Shown: positions 1-8,540 of the stretch, in pieces
Position numbering within the stretch: position 1 is the first letter of the stretch
Layout of the letters: each line of letters starts with the position of its first letter
From: G965230065 sp965230065
GTDB lineage: Bacteria; Bacteroidota; Bacteroidia; Cytophagales; Cyclobacteriaceae
Length of the DNA: 64,000 nt
Assembly (NCBI GenBank): GCA_965230065.1
Contig: OZ245942.1
Span: forward strand, 5,890,001-5,954,000
Direction of reading: 5' to 3'
The notes under the pieces: generated by a model
What the model was told of the DNA's origin: nothing
Seen by the model: only the letters and a program-made list of their open reading frames with translations
Database searches by the model: none
Position numbers and translations under genes: made by a program

Positions 1-110
1 GCCAGGGGGTTATTGGCCTGGGCAGCCCCGGCACCTTCTTCCTGGTCTTGTGCGTAGGCGACGATTAAACTCAATAGAAAGATATAGGTTGTTAATATTG
101 ATTTTTTCAT
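1..110 (-). CDS. Partial secreted protein, N-terminus only (neuromedin U/transporter-like)
   Basis: Only the first 36 codons are inside the window; the gene runs off the left edge. The ATG at 110 opens a clear signal peptide (MKKSILTTYIFLLSLIVAYA, then QDQEEG), followed by a short Gln/Ala/Asn-rich stretch ending AQANNPLA. That stretch resembles the start of mature Bacteroidota proteins annotated as neuromedin U or transporter, which are outer-membrane beta-barrels of unknown cargo. It lies 27 bp downstream of the next gene on the same strand, a protein of the same general kind, so the two may be co-transcribed paralogs. The family assignment rests on very few residues. Confidence 0.5.
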   Translation of the reverse strand, partial: MKKSILTTYIFLLSLIVAYAQDQEEGAGAAQANNPL

Positions 111-137
111 GGTAATTATTGGTTTTGTTGATTATGG

Positions 138-974
138 TTAAAAAATAACTTGTAATTGAAAAACAGCTTCCCAGTCACCAACTATGGAAGGCCGTACGGC
201 ATTGTAAAACAACTGGGCAGTAGCGCAGTAGAAAAGTCCGCTCTTACCGATTTGAAAGGTCTTCCCCCCTCCACCTCCCAGGGGCAACAACAATTGCTCT
301 CCTTCCTCGGCCAGCCAGTTGTTCAGGATGGTCGCATTGCTTTCCAGAAACCAGCCTTTGGGCAGATTGTAATAAGTGAAATATTGCAGGTTGAAGCTGT
401 TCACTTTATTTTGCCCTTCGCCTCCGAGTGACCAATAGTTTTGGACCACAAAACCACCGGAAAACGTATCACCACCATGGTTGAACAAAAACGATGGCCC
501 AAGGCTCACCCTATTGCTGCCCAATGCGGCATTCGTTCGTGTAGGCAGCTGTATGGCCGGCCCGATTCCCCAACTTACATTCCCCTTTTTCTCAATGGAA
601 GAAAAATAGCCGTTGAACAAAATATTGCCCAACCCGGATGCCCGTTGTGTTGCACCTCCCTGTGGCGGCACGGGGTGTATCGGCACATGCGAAACATCAC
701 CAGTAGCCGGAAGGGTTTGAAAAGGAATAATGGTATAGGTAATCAGCTTGAGGTTTTTTGCCAATTTAACGGGCCAGACAGGTTGAATGGAAAAGAACTG
801 TGCCACACCATCGCCCACAGGTAAAAGAACTTCCTGCAGGTAGATGCTACGCAAGCCCGCTACGGGGTCTTGTCTTTTTCTGGCCATTTCTTCTACAGAT
901 ATGACTTCATTGTTTTGGGCATAAGCCAATACAGGGAACAGTATAAAGCCAATCAATAAAGCTATTCTCGGCAT
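138..974 (-). CDS. Outer-membrane beta-barrel, neuromedin U/transporter-like
   Basis: The 278-residue protein has a signal peptide (about residues 1-19, cut after AYA). The body is rich in alternating aromatic and small residues and ends in a terminal Phe (QLQVIF), as is typical of outer-membrane barrels. Motifs such as GNILFNGYFSS and WGIGPAIQLPT are characteristic of the uncharacterised transporter/neuromedin-U-like family (MetA-pathway-of-phenol-degradation relatives). The function of this family is not established. It lies downstream of the DUF1254 pair on the same strand, separated by a strong hairpin, so it is probably a separate transcription unit or partly attenuated. Confidence 0.7.
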   Translation of the reverse strand: MPRIALLIGFILFPVLAYAQNNEVISVEEMARKRQDPVAGLRSIYLQEVLLPVGDGVAQFFSIQPVWPVKLAKNLKLITYTIIPFQTLPATGDVSHVPIHPVPPQGGATQRASGLGNILFNGYFSSIEKKGNVSWGIGPAIQLPTRTNAALGSNRVSLGPSFLFNHGGDTFSGGFVVQNYWSLGGEGQNKVNSFNLQYFTYYNLPKGWFLESNATILNNWLAEEGEQLLLPLGGGGGKTFQIGKSGLFYCATAQLFYNAVRPSIVGDWEAVFQLQVIF

Positions 975-986
975 AGTAACAGATTA

Positions 987-1029
987 ATAACCCAATCAGC
1001 CTGTTTTTAAAACCAGGCTGATTGGTTAT
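987..1029 (-). terminator. Strong hairpin between DUF1254 gene and barrel gene
   Basis: The arms at 987-1003 and 1014-1029 are almost perfectly complementary (core CAATCAGCCTG/CAGGCTGATTG, one bulged C) with a 10-base A/T loop. The hairpin lies 12 bp past the stop of the DUF1254 lipoprotein gene. No long T run follows, so it could terminate, attenuate or protect the 3' end. Confidence 0.55.
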
Positions 1030-1041
1030 GAACATATTGTA

Positions 1042-2565
1042 TTACCCTACAACCTCCCAATCCGGAAGCTTGAATGACTTGTCAAAAAATGGTTCTAAAG
1101 GTGCATAAAGACGGAAATACACAAACCAACCGTCATCGCCTACGGTTTTCAGGTAGTTACTTTCCTTTCCGGCTGGGGCATTTGCGCCTACATAGATATC
1201 TACCGAGCCATCATCGTTATACTGCAATTGTTCGCTACGGCTACCCAGGGTTACATCTTTCAGTTCTGTACCACCATTGTCATAAGGCCTTCTTGTGTTT
1301 TCGCTGTACAGGGTAACGGACCAGAATTGTTTCACCGGTACATCGGCAGGCACGTGCAATACGTAAGTCTTGTCGGCTCTCAGTAAGTTGCCTTCGCTGT
1401 CCCTTTTACTGGTCATATATACCTGCCCGGCACCCACCGGAGGGTTGACCATCCCTTTTGAACTATATACAGCTTCGTAAAACCAGGTTGTACGCTCGTC
1501 CAATTCTAAGCGTGTATCGGTTTCCTGGGGAACCGAAAAATCGTAGCTTTTGTACCAGGAAGTTCCTTCCCACCAGGGTTTTGTATAACGGGGGTTAACC
1601 TGAATATTCCGTGCCATTAATTCACCCATTGACGCACCTTTCAGGAGAATTTCTTTTTGTCTTTCATCAGGATTAAAAGGTTTGCCCTTCTCAATCCCCA
1701 AAGGCAATAACATGGCCGTCCAGGGTTTGTCAATTTTCCTCACAGGCTCATGATTGATGATTTCCGACAGGGTTTCCCAAAAAGCAATGCCACGTGGTAC
1801 TGTACCGCTCCATTCCACATCTTTGTTTTCGATGTAATTGAACTTCTTCAGCGGTTCGCCCACATGTCCCATTTTAAACTCGTTCTTAAATTTCTCGTAA
1901 TATTCAGGGTTCGGGTCAATGATACGTAAGGCGATAACCAGAAAATTGGAAACAGATTGAAAGGTGTAGGTACCCGGTTTCTTGTAATCTTCCACGTCAT
2001 CTTCCGGCCCTACGATGATAAAAGTTCCGCCCTGGGCTTTTTCAGGGCCGGTTTGTCCAATATCAGTAACCGTACGCTGCCAAATATCCACCAAACCACT
2101 GGCAGTAGCTCCTGCCGGGTATTCAAATACTACCGGACTTTTCTTTAGATCCACATACCCAAACATATAAGGGGTTGTGAGGTTTCCCGTGACAATCCCT
2201 CGTTTTTCCTTTAGGGATTTAAGCACCGCAATATCATATTCAGATGACAGCCCATACTTTTCTTCCAAGCCGTTTTTCTGAGTAATCATACTTACCATGG
2301 GCATGCCCCAAATCCAGGCCTGGCTGGCCCGTTGGTAGTCCATCTCATCGTAGAGCCTGTTGGAGGCATCCGTATCGAAATAGCTGTCGGTTAGTTCTAT
2401 TTCTCCAATGGAGGTTTCAATTACTTCATCTCCTTTTAATGTAGCGTTTTCGAGCGCAATGCCAGAGGATGACGCAGGTTCGTTTTCGAGTGTTTGTTGC
2501 TTATCCTGGCAACCATTCAATAGAATGGTTGCACAGCATATCGTTGTTATTAATGTAATTTTCAT
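1042..2565 (-). CDS. DUF1254/DUF1214 domain lipoprotein (second of a tandem pair)
   Basis: The 507-residue protein starts with a lipoprotein signal (lipobox LLNGC, Cys about residue 19). The order matches the COG5361 family: an N-terminal DUF1254 region (about 75-210, with motifs such as YQRASQAWIWGMPMV and TPYMFGYVDL) and a C-terminal DUF1214 region (about 380-500, including YVLHVPADVPVKQFWSVTLY and the GNLL/ADKTYVL type of strand). The reaction is unknown; members are predicted periplasmic or secreted. Its start is 12 bp from the stop of the paralog upstream on the same strand, so the two form an operon created by duplication. The domain call is solid; no function is claimed. Confidence 0.85.
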   Translation of the reverse strand: MKITLITTICCATILLNGCQDKQQTLENEPASSSGIALENATLKGDEVIETSIGEIELTDSYFDTDASNRLYDEMDYQRASQAWIWGMPMVSMITQKNGLEEKYGLSSEYDIAVLKSLKEKRGIVTGNLTTPYMFGYVDLKKSPVVFEYPAGATASGLVDIWQRTVTDIGQTGPEKAQGGTFIIVGPEDDVEDYKKPGTYTFQSVSNFLVIALRIIDPNPEYYEKFKNEFKMGHVGEPLKKFNYIENKDVEWSGTVPRGIAFWETLSEIINHEPVRKIDKPWTAMLLPLGIEKGKPFNPDERQKEILLKGASMGELMARNIQVNPRYTKPWWEGTSWYKSYDFSVPQETDTRLELDERTTWFYEAVYSSKGMVNPPVGAGQVYMTSKRDSEGNLLRADKTYVLHVPADVPVKQFWSVTLYSENTRRPYDNGGTELKDVTLGSRSEQLQYNDDGSVDIYVGANAPAGKESNYLKTVGDDGWFVYFRLYAPLEPFFDKSFKLPDWEVVG

Positions 2566-2577
2566 ATTCCTGTTTAT

Positions 2578-4143
2578 TTATTGGTTACTTCCCTTTTTCA
2601 CCAGTTCAAAATCACCCGGTTTATAGGTACGGTCAAAGAATGCCTGGTCAGGGCCATAAAAACGGTATAAACTAAACCAGCCACGCCCCGGCACTGACTT
2701 GATAAAATTCTTATGACCTTCCGGGTTTTCCGGCCCTACATAAAAAGTTACAGATCCATCTTCGTTGAATTCCAAATCATTCATGGTGTTTAAAGACGGA
2801 TAGTCTTGTCCTTCAGCATCAACACCGGAAGCTGTTTCTGCATCGTAAATGGTGAGTGAGGTGAAAAGTTTGGCCGGCATGTTCGGCGGGAAGGTAATCT
2901 TATAAGTGTTTTCTCCCATCAGATAGTTGCCTTCCCTGTCTTTGTAGGCATTTCCGTATTTGGCACCAAGCCCTACGATAGAGCTCATCATCCCCGTACT
3001 GATCGAGTAGTGGTTGATGTACATGTGGGCTTTGGCGTTCACATCGGTATGGCCAGTTTCGCGGTTTCTGAACTCTTCGTCCAGCAAGGTGTGCATAAAA
3101 TCGTCTAAATCGGTGCGTGCATGAGCTACCCATTTGCGGTCTTCCCACCAAAGGGCGTTTTCTTCTTCATCAAAATTGGCAGCAATGTTCTTGGCCATTC
3201 TCCAGGCCGTTTGGGCGGCTTGTTCGAGTAGCTCCTTTTCCCTGGCCGTTGGGTTAAAATCTTCACCTTTTTTGATGCCAATGGCCGCCAGCATACCGTG
3301 CATATACGGATCTACATCATCTACTTTATCACTTTGGATGAAACGGTTCAGCATTTCAAAGTAAGAGAAGTCATGGGCAAACAGCGCATAAGAATCTATG
3401 TCTGAAGCATGCTGATAATCCATCGGTTTGGCGTCTCCCTCCAATGGGTAGACCTTGATGCCTTCCACAGCTTTTACGCCCGGCTCCAGGTCATCAACGG
3501 ACTGAAAAAAGCCTCTTTGGAAAATGAATACGCCATTGGTTTTGCTGGTAAAAATGTAATAGCCATCCGGAATATCACCCTCATAGTCTTCCGGAATGAT
3601 GAGGTATTTTCCTCCCTTTCCTCTGTCAGGGCCTGGAAAACCAATGTCTCCTAAAAAGCGGGTACCGTCCGGTTTCTCAGGCCCTTCCAATGGCCTGTGC
3701 CAGAAATCATCCAGCAAGCCCTGCAGCATCGGAGGCACATCCAGCACCAGCGGCCCTGTTTTGCTCAGATCGGCAAAGCCCAAAGCGTAAATCACATCGG
3801 AGTTAGGCGTGGTAATCACCGTATTCGGTTTCAATCTTTTCTCAAAAACGGATACGACATTATAGCCTTCACCAAAGGTTTTGCCCAGGCCTTCTTTCAT
3901 GGCATACATATTTACGGCTGGTAATGCCCATAAGTACGTTTGGACAGCGCGTTGGAAATAAAGCTCATCATCAAGGGTTTGGATGGCCTCTTCGCTGGGG
4001 TAACCCCCTTTAAAAGGCAGGTTGGCCAGCTTTTCGTAGTGGCTTGTTTTTGTTTCGGCAGTTGTTTGCTGATTTTCTTGTGGCTGGCAGGCAATCGTAA
4101 AAATGGATGCTGCCAGGGATAGTTTTAAGATTGTTTTTTTCAT
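2578..4143 (-). CDS. DUF1254/DUF1214 domain lipoprotein (first of a tandem pair)
   Basis: The 521-residue lipoprotein (lipobox FTIAC, Cys about residue 19) is the first gene of a two-gene tandem array. Its DUF1254 part covers about residues 60-210 (YFQRAVQTYLWALPAVN, TPNSDVIYALGFADL) and its DUF1214 part about 390-510 (YKITFPPNMPAKLFTSLTIYD, PEGHKNFIKSVPGRGWF). The arrangement is the same as in the downstream gene, but the sequences have clearly diverged, so the duplication is old. The ATG at 4143 is preceded by about 150 bp of A/T-rich non-coding DNA that probably holds the promoter. The biochemical role is not known. Confidence 0.85.
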   Translation of the reverse strand: MKKTILKLSLAASIFTIACQPQENQQTTAETKTSHYEKLANLPFKGGYPSEEAIQTLDDELYFQRAVQTYLWALPAVNMYAMKEGLGKTFGEGYNVVSVFEKRLKPNTVITTPNSDVIYALGFADLSKTGPLVLDVPPMLQGLLDDFWHRPLEGPEKPDGTRFLGDIGFPGPDRGKGGKYLIIPEDYEGDIPDGYYIFTSKTNGVFIFQRGFFQSVDDLEPGVKAVEGIKVYPLEGDAKPMDYQHASDIDSYALFAHDFSYFEMLNRFIQSDKVDDVDPYMHGMLAAIGIKKGEDFNPTAREKELLEQAAQTAWRMAKNIAANFDEEENALWWEDRKWVAHARTDLDDFMHTLLDEEFRNRETGHTDVNAKAHMYINHYSISTGMMSSIVGLGAKYGNAYKDREGNYLMGENTYKITFPPNMPAKLFTSLTIYDAETASGVDAEGQDYPSLNTMNDLEFNEDGSVTFYVGPENPEGHKNFIKSVPGRGWFSLYRFYGPDQAFFDRTYKPGDFELVKKGSNQ

Positions 4144-4291
4144 AATTTTAGTATGTAATTTGATTCGTATGTAAAGTTTAAGTTAGCTGTTTAGATGTTT
4201 CACCAAAACCCGGCTATTCGTTCATTTTTCTTCAGTCTCCGGTCTTCTTTCCTACCATTTTTCGTAGCTGAACCAGTTTTAATTCTCTCCA

Positions 4292-5464
4292 TCAGTTCCT
4301 GTCATTCCAGGTAGAGCCAAACACGATGTACCACCCAAAATCATCGTTAGACCAGGCTACATCCAGCCCACCTCTCAGGCCAAATTTCCGGGCGATGAGG
4401 TAGCGAAACCCTGTGCCATAGTTGTACACCAGCGTAGCATTATTGAATGAGATTTCTTCGGTGGGTGCCTTGGCCATACCCACAAAACCAACCGCACTCC
4501 ATCGCCCGGTAAAATCGTACCGCTGTTCGGTTTCCAGCACGTAGGTCTGGTCACCCTGGTAGCGGGCTAAAGGCACGCCCCGCAAAGCAATAGCTGGCTT
4601 TATGTAAAAAGGGGCATCACCAAACTGAAGGTTACTCTCGAAGCGAAAACCACTCACCCATTTGGGAGAAAACTGAAAATACTGGAAAGCCCCTATATGG
4701 AAATTCTGAAAATCATAATCGCTCCCTGTCCACCCGGCACTTACCCTGAAATCAGAAGTGATATACAAGCCTTTATTTGGGGTAAAAACATTGTCCCGGG
4801 TATCAAACTCCAGGTTCACTCCCAGGTTACTGATGTTATTGACCAGGTCCGCGTCGTTGGCAAAATCAGGAAACTCAGGGGTATTGAACTGAGGGTGTAC
4901 TTTATTGTGCATATAAAAATATTCCAGCCCGAGGTACAACTCCGTATTACCCACCTGCCGCAATACCTGGGCAAAAGCCCCGGTCATATTCATGTTAAAG
5001 TTGAACTGCTTCTCTCCCAACAGGGGCAGGTTCCTGTAAAAATCCATATTGACATCCCCATAAACAGCACCTACCCTGTATTTTAGGTGATATTTTGGGA
5101 GAGAGGCAATGCGGATGGCCCCAAACCCCCAGGTTTTGTTGGCAGTGTACCCTACAAACCCAAGCGTAATGTTCGGGGGGGTGTATTTCCCTTTTTCCTG
5201 ATATTTGTTAGGCTGAATAAAAACCGGGGTTACCATAAACCCAATATCGCCCAGCGCCGGTTCGGTAATGAGTCCTATCACCGGAATAAAACCATGATAA
5301 TGGATGAGAAAATCGCTCATATCCAGCTTTCCGTCCAGGGAGTCTTTGAACACGCCCATGTTCAGTTTTTGCTTCTCTGCTTTGGTTTCGCTTTCAGGTT
5401 TATCCTGGCCAGAAGCTGAGAAGGAAAGCAGTGTGAGTAGTAATATCAGGGTTTTAAATTTCAT
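4292..5464 (-). CDS. BamA/TamA-family outer-membrane protein
   Basis: The 390-residue product has a signal peptide (MKFKTLILLLTLLSFSASGQ). Its C-terminal half is typical of the surface-antigen D15/Omp85 barrel: NLGVNLEFDTRDNVFTPNKG is the hallmark TRDN-P-kG strand, and the protein also has an RGVP loop, a YRY-type strand and a final aromatic-rich strand. No POTRA domains are present, as in the short BamA/TamA-like proteins common in Bacteroidota. Their cargo is unknown; a role in outer-membrane insertion or surface export is inferred from the family only. A longer frame would need a TTG at 5485; the ATG at 5464 directly precedes the signal peptide and is preferred. Confidence 0.8.
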   Translation of the reverse strand: MKFKTLILLLTLLSFSASGQDKPESETKAEKQKLNMGVFKDSLDGKLDMSDFLIHYHGFIPVIGLITEPALGDIGFMVTPVFIQPNKYQEKGKYTPPNITLGFVGYTANKTWGFGAIRIASLPKYHLKYRVGAVYGDVNMDFYRNLPLLGEKQFNFNMNMTGAFAQVLRQVGNTELYLGLEYFYMHNKVHPQFNTPEFPDFANDADLVNNISNLGVNLEFDTRDNVFTPNKGLYITSDFRVSAGWTGSDYDFQNFHIGAFQYFQFSPKWVSGFRFESNLQFGDAPFYIKPAIALRGVPLARYQGDQTYVLETEQRYDFTGRWSAVGFVGMAKAPTEEISFNNATLVYNYGTGFRYLIARKFGLRGGLDVAWSNDDFGWYIVFGSTWNDRN

Positions 5465-5494
5465 CCGTTTTTTTTTATTTTTCAAAGTAATAAT

Positions 5495-5527
5495 GGGCTG
5501 TGCGACTGGGCCACGGTGGCACAGCCC
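5495..5527 (-). promoter_or_regulatory. Inverted repeat in the leader of the BamA/TamA-like gene
   Basis: A perfect 9-bp inverted repeat (GGGCTGTGC at 5495-5503, GCACAGCCC at 5519-5527) lies 31 bp before the ATG. The 15-base loop can form a small internal stem. It could be a leftover terminator, a leader structure or an operator; the sequence alone does not decide. Confidence 0.35.
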
Positions 5528-5589
5528 GTGGTGTTAGAAGATTATAAGAAAATTAAGTTTCATATTATATATTCATTTTTTATTTCAGT

Positions 5590-5638
5590 CCTGTGTACCT
5601 CGGGGTCGCCCAGACAGGCCTGGGATTTTGTGCACAGG
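5590..5638 (-). terminator. Nested hairpin after the small barrel gene
   Basis: Immediately past the stop at 5643, near-complementary arms (5590-5598 and 5630-5638, CCTGTG-AC/GT-CACAGG) enclose a second palindrome (CCCAG...CTGGG). The position fits a 3'-end structure for the gene upstream; only A/T-rich DNA, not a clean T run, follows. Confidence 0.4.
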
Positions 5639-5642
5639 GATA

Positions 5643-6206
5643 TTATTCAATGTCCTCCGCCTTTTTTCCAAATATTTTGCTGATGCCCACGCCCAGCGTC
5701 CAGGAGTTGTAGGCATCCACTTTCAGGTCGTTCATCAGGCTGATGCCCAGTTCCCATGCACCTGGCAGTTCCCACCCATATTCCACTCCGGCCCTGATGA
5801 GAATAAGCGTTTCTTCTTTGGCAAATTCACCGCCTGCACCCAGCAAGATCGTAAGATGTTCGCCCGGTTTGAAGATGCCTGCCAGGGTAGAAGCCAACGG
5901 ATAAGATCGCTCCAAAACTCCTTCTGTTTCATCTTCCCCAAATTTTTCTATTTCATAATTTTCTATAACAAGGTCAGAATGCAGGCCAATGGCCCATTGA
6001 GGATGAAACCAGTAGTCGTAGTCGATACCCCAGGAGCCTAGCACCAGCCATTGCTTTTCACCATTTTGGAAACCTTCCGGTACGTAGGCGTGGCCCATCA
6101 CTACGGTAACCCGGTGGTAGTTGGCAGCACTTTTTTCTTCCCTGTTTTCCTGAGCGTAAGCGAATTGAAAGGCGATTAATATTAAAAAAGTGCTCAGTAT
6201 TTTCAT
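5643..6206 (-). CDS. Small secreted outer-membrane beta-barrel, unknown
   Basis: The 187-residue product has a signal peptide (cut about residue 18, AYA|QENREE). Amphipathic beta-strands end in a Gly-rich motif, WTLGVGISKIFGKK, typical of small outer-membrane porin-like proteins. No specific family is recognised. The ATG at 6206 is chosen over a GTG one codon upstream. It is co-directional with the BamA-like gene but separated by hairpins and about 180 bp, so joint transcription is uncertain. Confidence 0.6.
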   Translation of the reverse strand: MKILSTFLILIAFQFAYAQENREEKSAANYHRVTVVMGHAYVPEGFQNGEKQWLVLGSWGIDYDYWFHPQWAIGLHSDLVIENYEIEKFGEDETEGVLERSYPLASTLAGIFKPGEHLTILLGAGGEFAKEETLILIRAGVEYGWELPGAWELGISLMNDLKVDAYNSWTLGVGISKIFGKKAEDIE

Positions 6207-6305
6207 CACTTTTAATTAGGGTTAATTTGTTCCAAGCGGGGACTGTTTCGTTACACGGGGTCAACTTCGTCAGGTCTCACTGGGACTGATTAGAATTTAG
6301 CCCCA

Positions 6306-6444
6306 GCGGGGTTTCTCGCAAAGAATCCGGCGTGGAGCGCCCCGCGTTATGGTATACTATCCGAGCTTCTATCACGCGAAGCCGTTCCACGCAGGGTCGC
6401 TTGCAGCAGCCCCCGGGGGGGGCTGAAACTTTGTGAGACCCCGC
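6306..6444. repeat. GC-rich palindromic intergenic repeat (REP-like)
   Basis: The outer arms GCGGGGTTTCTCGCAAAG (6306-6323) and CTTTGTGAGACCCCGC (6429-6444) are near inverted repeats. Inside them a second imperfect palindrome pairs 6330-6350 with 6371-6392 (GCGTGGA-CG ... CG-TCCACGC). The base composition is strikingly GC-rich against A/T-rich flanks, and there is no credible coding frame. The nested palindromes look like an interspersed REP/BIME-like element; copy number in the genome cannot be judged from one window. Confidence 0.5.
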
Positions 6445-6454
6445 AGAGACGCAA

Positions 6455-7180
6455 TCAATTCTTTTTATGGTGTTTTTTATCTTTCCAGATGATGGCCTGC
6501 ACTTCCATGGTTTCAATGTCTGCTTCTGTAATTTCATTGCCATACGCATCCTGCGCATCCATCAGGCACATGATGTTGGAGACGTCGTCGTACAAAAACA
6601 CCTTTCCGTGTTTCACCATGTGTTTCAGTTCTTTGCGTAATTTTTTAACTTCTTTCCCGCTCATGCCCGCGCTTACGTCGTATACATCTTTGTGCTTTTT
6701 ATGGGTAAAGATGATCTGTTCAATTTCCCCATCGCCTGAGCTGATCACCTGAAGGGTATCCTGGGCTTTTCCTTTTTTTGAGTAACTGGTCAGGGTTTGG
6801 GTTTCATCCAGGGGAATGAGCATTTCGGTTACCAGCACTTCATCAAGAGGCTCGTATTCTTCTTCTATTATTTCCTCTTCCACCATTGCTACAGAATAGA
6901 TTTCATAATCTGTCCCGGCTTCAGTAATTTCTGTTTCCTCCGTACTTTCCGTTTCTTCTGTTTTTGCTTTGGAGGTGATAGGCACATCGTTGATCTTGTG
7001 CTCGTCAATAATCCAGTATTCTTCTTCTACCATCACGTCTACTTCTTCTACCACCACTGTTTCTTCCTCTGCTGTTTCGTTTTTGGCAGAGGGGTTACAA
7101 CTGAATGATAAAAAGGCCAGGGTAGTTATTCCAATTATGAATGAGGATGTTTTGTAGTAGTTGATAAGGTTGGTTTTCAT
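6455..7180 (-). CDS. Acidic lipoprotein, unknown
   Basis: The 241-residue product starts at the ATG at 7180 and has a lipoprotein signal ending LSFSC (Cys about 28). The central part (about 35-130) is extremely Glu/Val/Thr-rich (runs such as EEETVVVEEVDVMVEEE) and probably disordered. The C-terminal third is a more ordered Lys-rich region (SGKEVKKLRKELKHMVKHGKVFLYDDVSNIMCLMDA), ending in a His/Lys tail. No family is recognised. A longer frame to 7291 lacks a signal peptide and is rejected. It may be a surface or periplasmic protein expressed with the DUF4136 gene upstream, 210 bp away on the same strand. Confidence 0.6.
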   Translation of the reverse strand: MKTNLINYYKTSSFIIGITTLAFLSFSCNPSAKNETAEEETVVVEEVDVMVEEEYWIIDEHKINDVPITSKAKTEETESTEETEITEAGTDYEIYSVAMVEEEIIEEEYEPLDEVLVTEMLIPLDETQTLTSYSKKGKAQDTLQVISSGDGEIEQIIFTHKKHKDVYDVSAGMSGKEVKKLRKELKHMVKHGKVFLYDDVSNIMCLMDAQDAYGNEITEADIETMEVQAIIWKDKKHHKKN

Positions 7181-7390
7181 GGCTTGTTTTATTAGTTGTT
7201 TAATTTTTTTTTGGTATTGCCTGAGTGTTATTCCACCCTGAAGAAAGCATAAAAATGAAAACCATTGCCTGCCCCATTCAGAAATTAACATAGCTAACTA
7301 TGCTGATCAGTTTGTTGTGTGTTCACTGATCGTATCGCATGCATAAATGAACAGGGTGGGCAATGGTATGCTTCAATTAAAGGCAGGCAA

Positions 7391-7969
7391 TTAGTTTACC
7401 GGCCCCACCGGAAATTCCTTCATCAGTTTGCCGATTTTTTTAGGAATGGTCTTTTCCCTTTTTCGAGGGTTTTCTTTTACTACCGACTGCAGTACGCCCT
7501 GCCACACCAGTTTTTTGCTTTCTTCGTCATACATATCCACAACGAAAGTACCTTCCTTATAATCGTTTTCGGAGTAATCAGTAGTAGAGGTGCCAAAGCC
7601 ACCACCCATACCCATGCCCCAGCCCCAACGGGGACCGTAGCCCATGCCGCCATTGTACGTGGTGTAAGCGGTAGTGCTTGTTTTGTTATCTATTACCAGG
7701 AACAAGGTGATTTTCGCGTCGGCGTTGCTTTCAACAAGTTCCAGGCCTCTTTCGTCAAATTCAGATTTCAGGGCATCCTGAATCCGTTTTTTATCAAATT
7801 CGTTCAGAACCTGGTCAGAGTTTTTCTCCCATCCGGCAAAAGTGTAGGTGTTGTACTTTGAAAAATCAGTTTCCTTGTCGTAGTCACTTGTTACTTGCGC
7901 ATGCGACACCTGAAAGCCCAGAAGTACAAAGCAGAATAGTCCGATAATTTTGATTTTTGTGTTTTTCAT
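7391..7969 (-). CDS. DUF4136 domain-containing secreted protein
   Basis: The 192-residue protein has a signal peptide (cut after SHA, about residue 24), followed by the typical DUF4136 opening (SDYDKETDFSKYNTYTFAGW). The conserved pattern continues with a helix containing Asp-Lys-Lys-Arg-Ile, a strand ADAKITLFLVID, a Gly/Tyr/Trp-rich low-complexity insert (about 100-130) and the closing strand GTFVVDMYDEESKKLVWQG. DUF4136 proteins are periplasmic or lipoprotein-like and of unknown function. The family call is good; no role is inferred. Confidence 0.8.
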   Translation of the reverse strand: MKNTKIKIIGLFCFVLLGFQVSHAQVTSDYDKETDFSKYNTYTFAGWEKNSDQVLNEFDKKRIQDALKSEFDERGLELVESNADAKITLFLVIDNKTSTTAYTTYNGGMGYGPRWGWGMGMGGGFGTSTTDYSENDYKEGTFVVDMYDEESKKLVWQGVLQSVVKENPRKREKTIPKKIGKLMKEFPVGPVN

Positions 7970-8207
7970 GATTGTTAGGGTGTTATTGGTTTCAAACTAT
8001 TTTGATGATGTGGCCTTTCTTGTTGAGCCATTGGTCTATTTGGAAGATTAGGAAATTGGGAGCTGCCCCTACCTCATCACATAGTTAGAAAGAAATCTTT
8101 TTGGATGTAAGTTAAATACCGTGATTCACGGTTAAACACTAACATTTAATCACTATTTCCTTTTCCTTTCGATATTTAAAATTATTAGCCTGTAAAACTG
8201 ACTGCAT

Positions 8208-8459
8208 ATGGAAGAGGAAGTCATATTTATCCTGCATAAATTTCCTGCCTACCGCAGTGAAATCCTGAAAGCTTACCAAACGGATGAAGAATTCAGGTCT
8301 TTATGTGAAGATTATTACGCGGCCGAACAGTCATATAAGTACTTTCAGCATAAAATGGTAAAAGATTACCAGGGCGAAGAGGAATACCGTGAGGTTTTTA
8401 TAGATTTGGAAAAAGAAATACTGGATTTTCTTCATGGGAAAAAAACTTTTAATTGCTAG
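8208..8459 (+). CDS. Small conserved-looking cytosolic protein, unknown
   Basis: The 83-residue, highly charged, helical protein contains the motif FRSLCEDYYAAEQSYKYFQ, followed by a Glu/Tyr-rich helix and an LEKEILDFL ending. This pattern is seen in small hypothetical proteins found near membrane proteins in several phyla; no function is known. There is no signal peptide. It starts 81 bp before the DUF2490 gene on the same strand and may share its promoter. Confidence 0.6.
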   Translation: MEEEVIFILHKFPAYRSEILKAYQTDEEFRSLCEDYYAAEQSYKYFQHKMVKDYQGEEEYREVFIDLEKEILDFLHGKKTFNC

Positions 8460-8540
8460 AATCCTTCAGGTTTCAGCGAGCATAACTTATCCTCTGACTA
8501 TGTTTGCCCAAACCGCCCAATTTTTCATTTATTAAAATAA

